Source of the DNA: Desulfomarina profundi
GTDB lineage: Bacteria; Desulfobacterota; Desulfobulbia; Desulfobulbales; Desulfocapsaceae
NCBI RefSeq assembly: GCF_019703855.1
Contig: NZ_AP024086.1
Coordinates: forward strand, 3,492,501 to 3,556,500
Length of the DNA stretch: 64,000 nucleotides
Direction of reading: 5' to 3'
Shown: piece after piece, positions 38,827 to 49,558 of the stretch
How the letters are laid out: each line of letters opens with the position of its first letter
Numbering within the stretch: position 1 is the stretch's first letter
Notes under the pieces: generated by a model
What the model was told of the DNA's origin: nothing
Seen by the model: the letters and a program-made list of their open reading frames with translations, nothing else
The model's database searches: none
Made by a program: the position numbers and the translations under genes

Positions 38827-41512
38827 CCCGTTGTGCCACATATCCTGAAAGCGCACGTTTGATGGCCATCCCGATTTGTTCCAGGGAATACGGTTTCTTG
38901 ATATACTGACATCCACTCAGTTTCTGCAGTTCCCGAACCCGTTTATTCTCGGAAAATCCACTTGTAATGACAACCTTTATATCCGGTTTAAATGCAGACA
39001 TCTGCCGGTAGGTCTCGAGACCATCCATACCCTCCATGATCATATCCAGAACAACCAGGTCCACCGGATTATCTTTCAGGTAGCGAACCCCTTCCTCACC
39101 CGAGGCCGCAAGTGCAACCCTGAAATCCAACCGCTCCAGAAGATGTTCCGCTATTTCTCTCTGGGAATCGGAATCATCAACCACGAGAATACGTTCTCCA
39201 TTTCCCTGGTATCTGTCTATGGACAAGGGGGGTAGTGTTTCACTGATCTCTTCGTCTGTCACCGGTAAATATAATGTGAAAACCGTACCTTTCCCCTGAA
39301 TGCTTTCAATATCAAAAAAACCCCTGTGATCCTTTACCGTTCCCCAGACAACGGCCATTCCCAGGCCACTGCCGCTCCGCCCCAGCTTCTTATTTGAATA
39401 GAACGGTTCAAAAATCCGCAGCAGTTCTTCATCGCTGATACCAACACCTTCATCTTCGATTGTAACCTTTACATAGTGGCCTTTTTCTATAACCTCATAC
39501 CCTTTCAACGGGCTGTGGAGCACCACATTCTCTGTGACAAGTGTAATTGTCCCTCCTTCGGGCATCGCTTCCGCGCTGTTGTTGATCATATTCATAACGG
39601 CCTTTGCCAGATGGGCCTCGGAACCTTTGATATTGGCTAGGTTTCCGTCAAATCTGCAGACTACATCCACCCTGGAATGATATCGTTTGAACTGACAATA
39701 TTCCGAGCTCTGCAATTGATTTCTGATAATTGTGTTGATATTCAGTACCTCGGCAATGGCAACACCCCTGCGTGCCATCGTCAGTAAATCCTGAACTATG
39801 GCAACAGCCTGCTTTCCGGACTTGAGAATAGTATTCAGAGGTTTTCTGATCGGACTATCCTTTGGAAGATCCAGGAGAATATATTCAGGATAACTGACAA
39901 TGGACGAAAGAATATTATTCAGGTCATGGGCAACACCTCCAGCAAGGGTTCCGATAGCTTCCATTTTCTGGGCCTGACGCAGTTTCTCCTCAAGCTTTTT
40001 TGCCTCGGAAATATCAGCAACTGCAATAATAATTCCCTGGCTGAGATCCTCGGGATCAAGGGGATATCCCCTGATACTACAGTCAAAAACCACACTGTTT
40101 TTTCGAACCCAGCAGACCACCGTCTCTCCGATTTCACCCTGGAACACTCTGCCGTAAAACTCCCTGCCCACCTGTTCGTACTGTTCCTGCTTCTGGTACA
40201 AGAGACTGATATCCTTACCAACAAGAAACTCTTTTTCATGTCCGGTAAGCTGCACCATCATTTCATTGATCCAGATAAATTTCCGATTAACCAGCAGACC
40301 GATACCGACAGGAGAGGCCCTCAGAATAGCCTTCATCCTCTGTTCATTCTTATGGAGGGCTTCAACAGCCTGTTTTCTTTCCTCCACCTCGCTGACCAAC
40401 CGTTCGTTGGTGCAGACCAACTCTTCAGTTCTCTTTGAGACCAGTGTTTCCAGGCTGTCCTGATAATGACGAAGCTTTTCCTCTGCATGCTTTCGATCAC
40501 TTATTTCCTGCTGGAGATTCTTGTTGAGGGCATGGAGTTCCGATTCCTTTCTTTCAAGTTGTTCCTTTTTGACGGTTGTTATGGCAAGATTCTGTACCAT
40601 CCTGTTAAAATCTTCTGTCAGATCATCCATCTCCCCGGTCATCCCCGCCTGAAGACGTATTGAAAAGTCTCCCTGGTTAACCTTTTTTGTCGCATTTCTG
40701 AGTTTTCTGACCGCCCGGGAAAAATACATTCCACTCACTATTGCCATCCCCAGAAGCAGCACAATAGATATCCCCATGAATAAAAAACCCATACTTCTCA
40801 TGGACTGAATGAGATTTTTTGAGGTGAGCATCAAAAGATGAGTGGTTCCACTGAAAATATCACGGGTAGCCTGGATTGACCGTGTAAATTCATCAACATA
40901 TGCCGTGGCCGCAACACTGAGTAGAACTCCATCGGCCGTTTGACGCCCCAGGGGAACAATATACATGAACTTATGCCGCAGCTTGGAGTCAGCGCCTTTC
41001 CATTTGTAATACCCGCTGGTGTACCTGCCGTTCAGACAGGTTTTGATTATTTTCCAGAACTCAGGGAACTCATCGGCAAAAACAGATAATTTTATATTTT
41101 CTTTTTGAGAGTCCCTGTGAAACCTGGTAACCACTGCCCGGGAATCAATAACAACAGTATACCCTGTACTGCCCACGGGCTGGATGGCTATTTTCCTGAA
41201 AACCTGATCTTTCTGCAACTCTTCCAGGTTCATCTCCGGATGTCCCTCCATATACAGACTCATCTGCAAAGCAACATCCATTGCCTTCTGACGAACAAAA
41301 TTTTCTGCCATCTGGGCAAGAATAACCCTGCTTCTCTGCCATTGATCGTGCTGTCCCTGCTCAATGGCGTGAGAGGTCTCGTCAATAAAACGATGGCCGA
41401 AAATGCTCATCAGTACAGCAAAAATAATTACAGGAATAAAGCCGGATAAAAACATCATCCCAATCAGTCGTCCACTGAAACTGTTTGGCAGGATCCTGGA
41501 AAAATTCAGCAT
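38810..41512 (-). CDS. Hybrid histidine kinase with Cache-type sensor, HAMP, PAS and receiver
   Basis: A membrane sensor of about 900 residues. Helix 1 (LIGMMFLSGFIPVIIFAVLM) and helix 2 (MGFLFMGISIVLLLGMAIV) flank a periplasmic Cache-like domain of about 210 residues (GSTGYTVVIDSRAVVTRF). HAMP, a coiled coil, PAS, HisKA with AGGVAHDLNNILSS (His 529), HATPase (EDEGVGISDEEL, GSGLGMAVVWG) and a receiver (Asp 823 in VVLDMIMEGMDG) follow. ATG 41512 is used; GTG 41518 is an alternative. It is 30 bases downstream of a lipoprotein binding-protein gene, which suggests that the two form a sensor pair. No output regulator is adjacent. Confidence 0.92.
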   Translation of the reverse strand: MLNFSRILPNSFSGRLIGMMFLSGFIPVIIFAVLMSIFGHRFIDETSHAIEQGQHDQWQRSRVILAQMAENFVRQKAMDVALQMSLYMEGHPEMNLEELQKDQVFRKIAIQPVGSTGYTVVIDSRAVVTRFHRDSQKENIKLSVFADEFPEFWKIIKTCLNGRYTSGYYKWKGADSKLRHKFMYIVPLGRQTADGVLLSVAATAYVDEFTRSIQATRDIFSGTTHLLMLTSKNLIQSMRSMGFLFMGISIVLLLGMAIVSGMYFSRAVRKLRNATKKVNQGDFSIRLQAGMTGEMDDLTEDFNRMVQNLAITTVKKEQLERKESELHALNKNLQQEISDRKHAEEKLRHYQDSLETLVSKRTEELVCTNERLVSEVEERKQAVEALHKNEQRMKAILRASPVGIGLLVNRKFIWINEMMVQLTGHEKEFLVGKDISLLYQKQEQYEQVGREFYGRVFQGEIGETVVCWVRKNSVVFDCSIRGYPLDPEDLSQGIIIAVADISEAKKLEEKLRQAQKMEAIGTLAGGVAHDLNNILSSIVSYPEYILLDLPKDSPIRKPLNTILKSGKQAVAIVQDLLTMARRGVAIAEVLNINTIIRNQLQSSEYCQFKRYHSRVDVVCRFDGNLANIKGSEAHLAKAVMNMINNSAEAMPEGGTITLVTENVVLHSPLKGYEVIEKGHYVKVTIEDEGVGISDEELLRIFEPFYSNKKLGRSGSGLGMAVVWGTVKDHRGFFDIESIQGKGTVFTLYLPVTDEEISETLPPLSIDRYQGNGERILVVDDSDSQREIAEHLLERLDFRVALAASGEEGVRYLKDNPVDLVVLDMIMEGMDGLETYRQMSAFKPDIKVVITSGFSENKRVRELQKLSGCQYIKKPYSLEQIGMAIKRALSGYVAQRVNKNT

Positions 41513-41542
41513 GAACACCTCAAGTACAAGTAATGCGGAACA

Positions 41543-42559
41543 TCAGTTAATCAGGTTATCGACTGTCATGATAAGGGCCCGGTCAATATTTATTCCCAAC
41601 TGATCGGCTTTTCTAAGATTCAGAGACCATTTTTTGATAATCGGTTTTTGTGATGGAATATCCCGGGCATTCACTCCTTTGAATATCCGGACAATGGGTC
41701 CAGCAGCCTGCCGCCCTATTTCATAATAATCACAATGGTATGCGGCGAGGACACCCCGCTTTACAAATTCTTCAGCTACACCGAAAACAGGTATCCCGTG
41801 TTCATCGGCCACACGAATGACAAGATCAAGATTTTCTGCAGTCCCCAGAACCGGATCAGTAGGAATATAAATGGCATCCATTTTCCTGGCAAGCATTTCA
41901 ACCTGTTTGCGGAGAAATGGTAATGCTTTTTGGGAAACTGTTTGAACAGCACTGGTCCAACCAAATTTTTCAGCAGTCCCGGCAGCCTCCATTCCTGTTG
42001 CTACCGCCTGGGGCATTTCAGTACAGTAAAGGATTCCCAGTCTTTTCAAACGGGGAAGAATCTTATGAATTTTCTGAAACTGCTCTTGAACCGGCACTTT
42101 CATACTGACACCGGTTATATTGCCTCCTGCTTCAGAAAAACTGTCTATTATTCCGGTGGTTTCAGGAGAACCAACTATGGAGAAAACAACAGGAATCGGT
42201 GTATGGTCTGTTGCCCTGATCGCGGCAAGACTGCTGCCAGTACCAAGGGCTACAATCAGATCAACGTTGTCTTTTACAAAATCCTGCGATATTTCGTAGG
42301 CAAGTTTTCTGTCCTGCTCAACATTTCGATAATCAATTGTCAGGTTAACAGATTCCTGGAAACCAAGATCATGAAGCCCGTCAATGACACCCTGGTATGT
42401 CAAACGGTATGGATACACTTTTTCTGTCCATTGCAGGACACCAATATGGTATTTTGGCAGCTTCTCCCTGCAACCGAAAAGCAGAACAGAAAACAGAAGA
42501 AAGAAAAACAGGTAGTAGCAGTTTTTCCACTTCCCTTCCATCAGGAAAACAATTCCCAT
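41543..42559 (-). CDS. ABC-type substrate-binding lipoprotein (ABC_sub_bind family), kinase partner
   Basis: A 338-residue exported protein. A hydrophobic stretch ending in LLFGC is a lipoprotein signal, so the mature protein is probably anchored by its Cys. The domain resembles the tryptophan/tyrosine ABC_sub_bind family (YHIGVLQWTEKVYPYRLTYQ, VDLIVALGTGSSLAAI, PIPVVFSIVGSPETTG). No permease or ATPase follows; instead a hybrid histidine kinase begins 30 bases downstream. A similar domain is fused directly to a kinase at 1719-4372, which supports a sensory role. ATG 42541 is a possible alternative start. The ligand is unknown. Confidence 0.87.
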   Translation of the reverse strand: MGIVFLMEGKWKNCYYLFFFLLFSVLLFGCREKLPKYHIGVLQWTEKVYPYRLTYQGVIDGLHDLGFQESVNLTIDYRNVEQDRKLAYEISQDFVKDNVDLIVALGTGSSLAAIRATDHTPIPVVFSIVGSPETTGIIDSFSEAGGNITGVSMKVPVQEQFQKIHKILPRLKRLGILYCTEMPQAVATGMEAAGTAEKFGWTSAVQTVSQKALPFLRKQVEMLARKMDAIYIPTDPVLGTAENLDLVIRVADEHGIPVFGVAEEFVKRGVLAAYHCDYYEIGRQAAGPIVRIFKGVNARDIPSQKPIIKKWSLNLRKADQLGINIDRALIMTVDNLIN

Positions 42560-42670
42560 AGTTTTTTCACCATAAAACCGTTAAACTCATAAAAAAACTT
42601 ACACTGTTACTATAGGCTGGAAATTTTACTAAAAAAAGAAAAATTTACATTTTTGCTCCATATACAACAT

Positions 42671-43869
42671 ATGAAACAACTATCGTTATTTTCATTTTTT
42701 CTCATTTTTTTTTCCTCATCCTCATACCCGGCTGCAGCCGGACAAACCAAAGAGGCTGCAGTCAGCGCAGGGATGGAAGAAAAAGTAGTCGATTACCTGC
42801 AACCGATTGTTGAGGTTTTCTCGAAAAATCCCTGGTTCCAGGGCGGAGCAGTTATCTGCATTACCTTTGTCATCGCTTCCCTGCTCACCTTCGTTCTTTT
42901 TAAAATAATCAGGAGTATTACACAAAAGACATCCATCGTCCTTGACGACCAGATTGCTGTCCTCCTCAGGCCACCGATCTATTACACCCTGGTTGTGATC
43001 GGCTTATCGGGGGACTTGCCCTGATGCCCCTGGCGGAAAAATGGGAAATCCTTTCTCTTCGATGCATCCGGACAATCGGTGTTCTGATATGGATGGTGTT
43101 TTTTATCAGGCTGGCCACCCTGCTGCTCAAGAGAATTGCCGGCCTGTCAAATAAATACTCATTTATCCAGCACCGTACGGTCACCCTCTTTGACAACCTG
43201 GCAAAGGTCATTATTTTCGGAGCTGCAACCTATGCTGTCTTTGTCATCTGGGATATCAACATGACCGCCTGGCTGGCGTCTGCCGGGGTGGCCGGTATTG
43301 CCATTGGCTTTGCCGCCAAAGATACACTCTCAAATCTTTTTGCCGGGGTCTTTATTCTTGCTGACGCACCCTACAAAGTGGGGGACTATATTGTACTCGA
43401 CAAGGGTGACCGGGGAAAGGTTACCAATATCGGCCTGCGCAGTACACGCATACTTACCCGGGATGATGTAGAGATTACCGTCCCCAACTCCATCATCGGC
43501 AATACAACCATCACTAACCAGTCAGGCGGGCCCCACGAAAAACTGCGTGTCAGGTTGAAGGTTGGAGTGGCTTATGGGTCCGATATTGACAAGGTCAGAA
43601 CAATTCTCATGCAGATTGCCGACAAGGACCGACAGGTGTGTAAATTCCCACCTCCCCGTGTTCGATTCAGGCTGTTTGGCACCTCCAGCCTCGATTTTGA
43701 GCTGCTTTTCTGGGTCAACCATCCTGAAGAAAGGGGAAGGGTTTTAGATGCGCTCAACACAAAAGTCTACCAGAAATTTACGGAAGAGAGTATTGAGATA
43801 CCGTATTCAAAACAGGACATCTATATAAAAGGACTCCCTGAAGCTCTGTCAAAAATAAACACCAGGTAA
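42671..43869 (+). CDS. MscS family mechanosensitive channel with N-terminal extension (one apparent frameshift)
   Basis: Inner-membrane channel of about 399 residues. ATG 42671 leads into a signal-like hydrophobic stretch, then several membrane helices. The pore helix and beta domain are recognisable: LASAGVAGIAIGFAAKDTLS, NLFAGVFILADAPYKVGDYI and VTVPNS-like VEITVPNSIIGNTTITNQ. The frame breaks at GGGGG 43009-43013; one more G joins LVVIGL to GGLALMPLAEKWE. Opens on membrane tension during osmotic downshock in known relatives. A second MscS gene follows 73 bases downstream. Confidence 0.92.
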
Positions 43870-43942
43870 CATTATTGACAAATTGTCACAAACAAATAAA
43901 ATATTTTGTAATTACTCATGAAATTCAGCCGGAGCTTACAGC

Positions 43943-44769
43943 ATGAAAAGTGAACAATATATACAATATTTCAACATTGCCAAAGATTGGATTGTCACAA
44001 ACGGACCAAATGTCCTTATCGCTCTGGTCATTTTCATTATCGGTCGGATTCTTGCGAAATGGCTCGCCGCCATTGCCAGAAAAGCCATGCTCAAAGCAGG
44101 AATCGAACAGACCCTTGTCCGCTTTCTCAACAAACTTATCTACTATGTTCTGCTGGCTGCCGTGGTGATAGCCGCAGCAGACCAGGTGGGAATAAAGACT
44201 ACTTCTTTTATTGCCATTCTGGGAGCCGCAGGTCTTGCCGTAGGACTTGCCCTGAAAGATTCCCTGGCAAACTTTGCCTCGGGAGTGATGCTGATCCTCT
44301 TTCAGCCGTTCAAGGTAGGAGATGCCATCAGTACCGCAGGAGTCACAGGCAAGGTCTTTCAGATCGATATTTTTTCTACAATTATCATGACTCCCGATAA
44401 TCAAAAAGTCATTATTCCGAACTCATCCATTACAAGTGGTGTTATCACCAATATTACGGCTGAACCAACCCGAAGAATCGACCTGACAATTGGAATCGGC
44501 TACGATGACGATATCACTCAAGCCAAAAAAGTCCTGAAAAGCCTGGTAGACGCGGATTCAAGAATCCTGAAGGATCCGGCTCCGTCCATTGGTGTGGTTG
44601 AACTTGCCGACTCCAGTGTCAACCTGATTGTCCGACCGTGGGTAAAGACAGGTGATTACTGGGATGTACGACTGGATCTGACGGAAAAAATAAAACTCAC
44701 TTTTGATAAAGAAGGCATCTCTTTTCCGTACCCCAGCAGGAAGTCCATATGCGCCAGGTGGAGCGGTAA
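43943..44769 (+). CDS. MscS family mechanosensitive channel (one apparent frameshift near the end)
   Basis: Short MscS-type channel of about 275 residues, close to E. coli MscS in size. Three membrane helices lead into the pore motif LGAAGLAVGLALKDSLANFA and the beta domain FKVGDAI, VIIPNSSITSGVITN. At CCCC 44731-44734 the frame is lost; one added C gives the expected ending FPYPQQEVHMRQVER and a TAA at 44767-44769. Without it the frame would run on to 44851 and collide with the convergent gene. It probably forms an operon with the longer MscS gene upstream. Confidence 0.92.
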
Positions 44770-44780
44770 GGCAGAATTTG

Positions 44781-45196
44781 TCAGCCACAACTCCTGTCGG
44801 CGGGATAGAAATAACAGTGGAAAGCCTGTCGCGCTGCCACTGAACCGATAATAGCCACAAGATCTTTTCCCTGAAGCGGAACTCCGCTTCAGGGTTGACC
44901 ACCAGCGCCTCATCTCGGATTATTCCCACTACGGAAACACCTGTTGCTTTACGCAAACCAACCTCCCCCAATGTAACGTCAATCAGTGCAGTCCCTTTCT
45001 CCAGCCTGACCATTTCAAAACCCGCTTCATATTCGGGATAGATAAGGTTATGGACCTCCATTTCTCTGAAAATTGGAAAGAATTCTGGATCAGCAGACCG
45101 CAGCAGAACGATGCGAGGATAAGAATTATGATGTCTGTGGTGATACCCATAGTCGATTCTCCTGAGATTACCCGAACTGAACTGCACCCACTCCAT
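44781..45196 (-). pseudogene. Truncated TrkA/RCK-type potassium-channel regulatory fragment
   Basis: Encodes the end of a TrkA-N-like domain (PRIVLLRSADPEFFPIFREM, VHNLIYPEYEAGFEM) and a TrkA-C/RCK_C domain (LIDVTLGEVGLRKATGVSVV, LVVNPEAEFRFREKDLVAII). The last part needs one added base at TTTT 44875-44878, after which it ends at 44781. The nucleotide-binding N-terminus and any channel or antiporter membrane domain are missing, because the next gene starts at 45320 in the opposite direction. It is probably a relic of a Kef or potassium-channel gene. The 5' limit is uncertain. Confidence 0.6.
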
Positions 45197-45319
45197 AATC
45201 CAGCCTCTTGCCTGCCCAGAATAATTCCCGTATAGTAGCAGGAATCATCACTTCTGTATATTTCCTGAGTCCGCAACGGATCCAGGTAATCACAGGGCAG
45301 ATCTCCAGGGTAATAAACT

Positions 45320-47511
45320 GTGCAATTCAATATACGGACAAAACTTTTTATAAGCTACTCCTCCATCTTCCTACTCATCCTGATTGCTGCCGGAATGGGT
45401 GTCTACTCCTTTGTCCGCCTGACAATTGAGAAAAATATTGAAAGTGAACTCCAGCAATCCACTAATATTCTTCTCAATCTGGTGGAAACGGCAGCAGAAG
45501 TCTCCCTGAAGAATTACCTCCGCGCCACAGCAGAAAAAAACCTTGAAATTACCGAATTCTTCCATCAACGAACCCTGAAAGGAGAATTGACGGAAGAGGA
45601 AGCAAAAAACCAGGTGGCCGAAATTTTCCTCCATCAGCATATTGGTGAATCTGGCTATATCTATGCCATTGACAGTGGGGGCGTACTTCAGATCCACCCA
45701 CAGCCGTCTCTTGTAGGTGTCAATATTTCCCAGTACAATTTTGTCACTGTCCAGAAGAAAAAGAAAACCGGCTATCTTGTCTATGACTGGCAGAACCCCG
45801 GCGAAAAACACAAACGGGGAAAAGCTCTTTATATGGCCTATTTTGCCCCATGGGACTGGATTATCTCTGTTTCCACATATCGCAGTGAATTCAGGCAACT
45901 CGTCAAACTGGAAGATTTCAGAAAAAAAATTCTCGCTGTCAGCTTTGGCAAGACCGGTTACAGCTATGTCATGGATCTCAAAGGAAATCTGATTGTCCAC
46001 CCCAAGCTTGAAGGACGTAACATACTGGGGGAAAAAAACGCCAAAGGTCGATATTTCATCCAGGAAATCTGTGAAAGGAAAAAGGGAAAGATTATTTATC
46101 CGTGGCAGAACCCCGGAGACTCGACTGCCAGGGAAAAACTCGTTATTTTCAATTTTATTCCCCAGTTCCAATGGATTGTTGCATCATCGAGTTATCTTGA
46201 TGAATTTTTTGCCCCCTGACAACCATCAGAAAATTCATGCTGTGGGCCATGGCCGCCGCCCTGTTCCTCCTGCTGCCTCTCACACTGGTGATCAGCCGGA
46301 CAATAACCGCCCCCTTCAGGAACTGATGGCCTCCTTCGCCAAACCGCCGGATGGTGATTTTACCACGAGAATCACAAAGCCATACAGCGGAGAAATAGGA
46401 AAGCTTGCCTCTTATTTCAACCAGTTCATGGAAAGGCTTGAAAATTACAGCAATAAACTGAAAAAGGAGATCCGGGTCAGGGCTCATGCCCAGAAAGCAC
46501 TCAGACAGTCCGAGGAGATGTTTTCCAAGGCGTTCAATCTCAGCCCGATTTCCATTCTGATACTGAGCTATCCCGGGGAAAAATAATCAGCGTCAACGAC
46601 AGCTTCATCCAGACAACCGGTTTCAGGCAAAGAGCCCTTTTTGACCATCCCCTTGCTGAATTGCCGATTTTTGATTCCCCAAAGATATCCTCAATCTGCT
46701 CCGGGAACTTACGGAAAAAAAACAGATCAGGGAACGGGCAATCGCTTTTCACACAAGAGATGATGAAAAAAAACAGGGTCTCGTCTCAGCCGATCTCATT
46801 ACACTCTGGGGTGACACCTGTATTCTTGCGGTGGTGGAAGACATCACCGAGCGACAGAGTCTGCAGGAACGAATTCTCGACATAGGAGAAAATGAAAGAC
46901 GAAAGGTGGGCCAGGATATCCATGACGACCTCTGTCCACACCTCATAGGAACGGAGGTCATGGTCAAAATTCTCCAGAAGAAATTGGAGGAAAACTTTCC
47001 TGAAGCAGTGGAAACAACAGAAAAAATTCGAAAACTCATCAAAGACGCCATAAGAAAATCACGGAGTATGGCACGGGGACTGAGTCCCGTTTTTCTGGTA
47101 AATCGGGGATTTGAAGCTGCGATTGAAGAACTTGTAACCCATACTGAAGAGGTTTATGGTCTGGTTTGCACTTATAAACGAACTGGAGATCTCGATTTTC
47201 AAGACAGCAGGGACAGCATCCATCTTTTCCTTATCGTTCAGGAAGCTGTCTCTAACAGTGTCCGCCATGCCCGGGGTAATACTGTTGAGATAAAACAGGA
47301 ACAGAGTGAAGACGGTGTATTGATCACCATCACAGATGACGGCATCGGAATCCGCGATATAACCGAAACCGATGGAATGGGACTGAAAATCATGCGCTAT
47401 CGGGCCGAACGGATCGGCGCGGAACTCTCTTATGCGACAATGGATAAAGGCGGTACCCGGGTAATTATTACACTCAATGATAATTTGACAATATACGAGG
47501 AAGAGATATGA
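45320..47511 (+). CDS. Cache-domain sensor histidine kinase of NarL-type family (four apparent frameshifts)
   Basis: Reconstructed membrane sensor of about 731 residues. Helix 1 (ISYSSIFLLILIAAGMGVYS) precedes tandem Cache-type motifs (GESGYIYAIDSGGVLQIHPQ, GKTGYSYVMDLKGNLIVHPK). After helix 2 (AAALFLLLPLTLVIS) come HAMP, PAS and a HisKA_3 kinase with ERRKVGQDIHDDLCPHLIG and HATPase (DDGIGIRD, GLKIMRYRAERIGA). Frame breaks occur at CCCCC 46212-46216, CCCCC 46310-46314, GGGG 46575-46578 and CCCC 46677-46680; one base at each restores the protein. The stop overlaps the start of the response regulator (4 bases), so the two form a standard pair. Four lesions could also mean a true pseudogene. Confidence 0.82.
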
Positions 47512-48154
47512 CCAGAGTAGTCATAGTGGAAGATCACCCTGTTTTCCGCGCCGGCCTGAAGGAACTGATTGAAACGGAAAAAAACCTGCAGGTCTGCGGA
47601 GATGCTGATTCGACAACCACCGCCTTGCGGGTGATTGAACAGGTACAGCCTGATATGGTTATTGTTGATATTACCCTCAAAGGTCGTAACGGTATCGAAC
47701 TGATCTCTGAACTTCACCGTGATTATCCCGATCTTCCAATTCTTGTGTTATCCATGCACGATGAAGCACTATATGCGGAACGAGCTTTTCGTGCGGGAGC
47801 AAGGGGTATATTATGAAAGAAGAAACCTCCGAATCGATAATCAAGGCCATACATACAATTCACAGGGGAGAAAAATATGCTTCCGCCCGGTTTATGGCCA
47901 AGGTTCTCGATAGATATCTCAACCATCCGAAAGACTCCTCCGAATCCCCCATTGACCGCCTTACCCACAGGGAACTTGATGTATTCAGGCTGCTGGGGAA
48001 AGGAATGACAACAAGGGATATTGCCGACCATCTCGACCTGGGCGTGAAAACTATTGGCACCTACAGGGAACGGATAAAGAATAAACTTGACTTGCAAAAT
48101 GCAACAGATCTGATACATTCCGCCGTTCGCTGGTTGGAAAAAGGCGAACTGTAA
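47508..48154 (+). CDS. NarL/FixJ-type response regulator (one apparent frameshift)
   Basis: Reconstructed 215-residue regulator. The receiver has VVIVEDHPVFRAGL and the phospho-Asp in MVIVDITLKGRNG. A GerE/LuxR helix-turn-helix follows (LTHRELDVFRLLGKGMTTRD, IADHLDLGVKTIGTYRERI). The frame breaks at GGGG 47803-47806; one G gives RAGARGYIMKEETSESIIKA. Its ATG overlaps the stop of the cognate kinase (ATGA-type overlap). Targets are unknown. A TGTAGG/CCTACA inverted repeat lies just downstream, at about 48183-48201, and could be a terminator or binding site. Confidence 0.92.
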
Positions 48155-48367
48155 GAGAACAACCGACCGCATAACACCCCCCTGTAGGTAATCTGCCTAC
48201 ACCCTGTGACATTTTCACCCTGCACCGACTGTACTTTTTACCACCAGATTTTTTACGTTTTCCACCGATTTACATAGCCCCGTTCTTTTTTTACACTGTC
48301 GCCTGTTGCATACAGGTTTCTGCAATTATCACGGATATACACCATTTCCGATTATGTATAACAGAAT

Positions 48368-49318
48368 ATGAACCACACAGATAAGCGTACAAGTTTGAAA
48401 GAAGCGATAAACCGATACCTGAAAGACAACATCAGCATCGGTTTAGGTGGTTTTATTGACACCCGCATCCCCGTAGCGGCAACGCATGAAATCATCCGCC
48501 ATGGAGCACGAAGTATTACTCTCATTGAACAATCCGGTTCCATTTGCGCCGAACTGCTTGCGGGGGCGATGATCCTGAACTCCAACCACCTGTCAATCAA
48601 ACGGATTAAGCTGGGCCGTTACGAAAATGAAGCAAATGATGAAAATGATGATATACCACTGTTAAGGTACCTGTCTGACAGGGGCATGATCCGGCTTGAC
48701 AAGACTCCTCCCGGCAACATGACGGCAGGATTCAGGGCGGCAGCCATGGGCGTTTCTTTCATGCCGGTCGGAAACAGGGATAATTCTGAGCCTGAAAGAA
48801 ATAACTCTGAAAAAACAATTAAATGCCCCTTCACCAAAAAAACGGTCCGCCTTGTTCCCGCCTGCCACCCTGATTTAAGTATTGTCCATGTCCAGGCAAG
48901 TGACAAACGTGGGAACAGCAGGATCTTCGGGAATCTGTTTAACTGCCCTGAGATCGCAGGAGCTGCAGCAAACACAATTATAACCACAGAACAGATTATT
49001 CCGGATTCGAGTTTCAGTAACTTTCCGAACCTTACTGAAATCTCCAGTTCGGTAGTTGATACCGTTGTTGATCAGCCTTTCGGTTCGACACCAGGAAGTT
49101 GTTATGGTCATTATCGTTCCGACAGGGACCATCTCCATGAATTCAGAAAAATCCGTTTTGATTTCTGCAGGTCGAATAACAGGGAAATACTCCAGAATTT
49201 TTACGATAAATATATATTTGGAGTCGAAACTTTTGATGATTTCCTGGAAGAAAAACCGTATCCGGTTCTGCAAAAACTCTGTCAACTGAACGAAAACCAG
49301 CCACTCCTGCTGGACTGA
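48368..49318 (+). CDS. CoA-transferase family I subunit A (GctA-like), without partner subunit
   Basis: A 316-residue protein like glutaconate/3-oxoacid CoA-transferase subunit A. Typical segments are SIGLGGFIDTRIPVAATHEI, NMTAGFRAAAMGVSFMPVG, IKCPFTKKTVRLVPACHPDL, IVHVQASDKRGNSRIFG and QPFGSTPGSCYGHYRSDRDH. In this family the catalytic Glu sits in subunit B, which is normally encoded directly downstream. Here no second subunit follows; a 240-base gap leads to an opposite-strand gene. It must use a distant partner or have another role. The insertion SEPERNNSEKT is unusual. The ribosome site is weak. Confidence 0.85.
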   Translation: MNHTDKRTSLKEAINRYLKDNISIGLGGFIDTRIPVAATHEIIRHGARSITLIEQSGSICAELLAGAMILNSNHLSIKRIKLGRYENEANDENDDIPLLRYLSDRGMIRLDKTPPGNMTAGFRAAAMGVSFMPVGNRDNSEPERNNSEKTIKCPFTKKTVRLVPACHPDLSIVHVQASDKRGNSRIFGNLFNCPEIAGAAANTIITTEQIIPDSSFSNFPNLTEISSSVVDTVVDQPFGSTPGSCYGHYRSDRDHLHEFRKIRFDFCRSNNREILQNFYDKYIFGVETFDDFLEEKPYPVLQKLCQLNENQPLLLD

Positions 49319-49558
49319 CCTCCATATTAAAAGAATCGTAAGTGACCAATTACTCAGAATCGGGTGTGATCATTTTTAAAACGAAAAGTGAAAAAAAGAA
49401 AAACTCTTCAGCAGTGTCCGGCAGTAAAGCTTCACTTATCTGTCTGCGACCAAGTCTTCCTTCTTGTACCCACGACACCTCCGTCAAGTGAAGGCGAAAC
49501 CGGGCACTGTTGGGGTGTTTTCCTGAACAACAGTTTGTTTAATCCCGTAATAGATTTT

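Noticed and set aside
44769-44851. Extended C-terminus of the second MscS gene
   Set aside because: Arises only because of the frame break at CCCC 44731-44734; the repaired frame ends at 44769 with a normal MscS tail.
45208-45330. Possible N-terminal part of the truncated TrkA-type gene
   Set aside because: Frames here do not give a nucleotide-binding Rossmann motif, so I did not extend the relic into this stretch.
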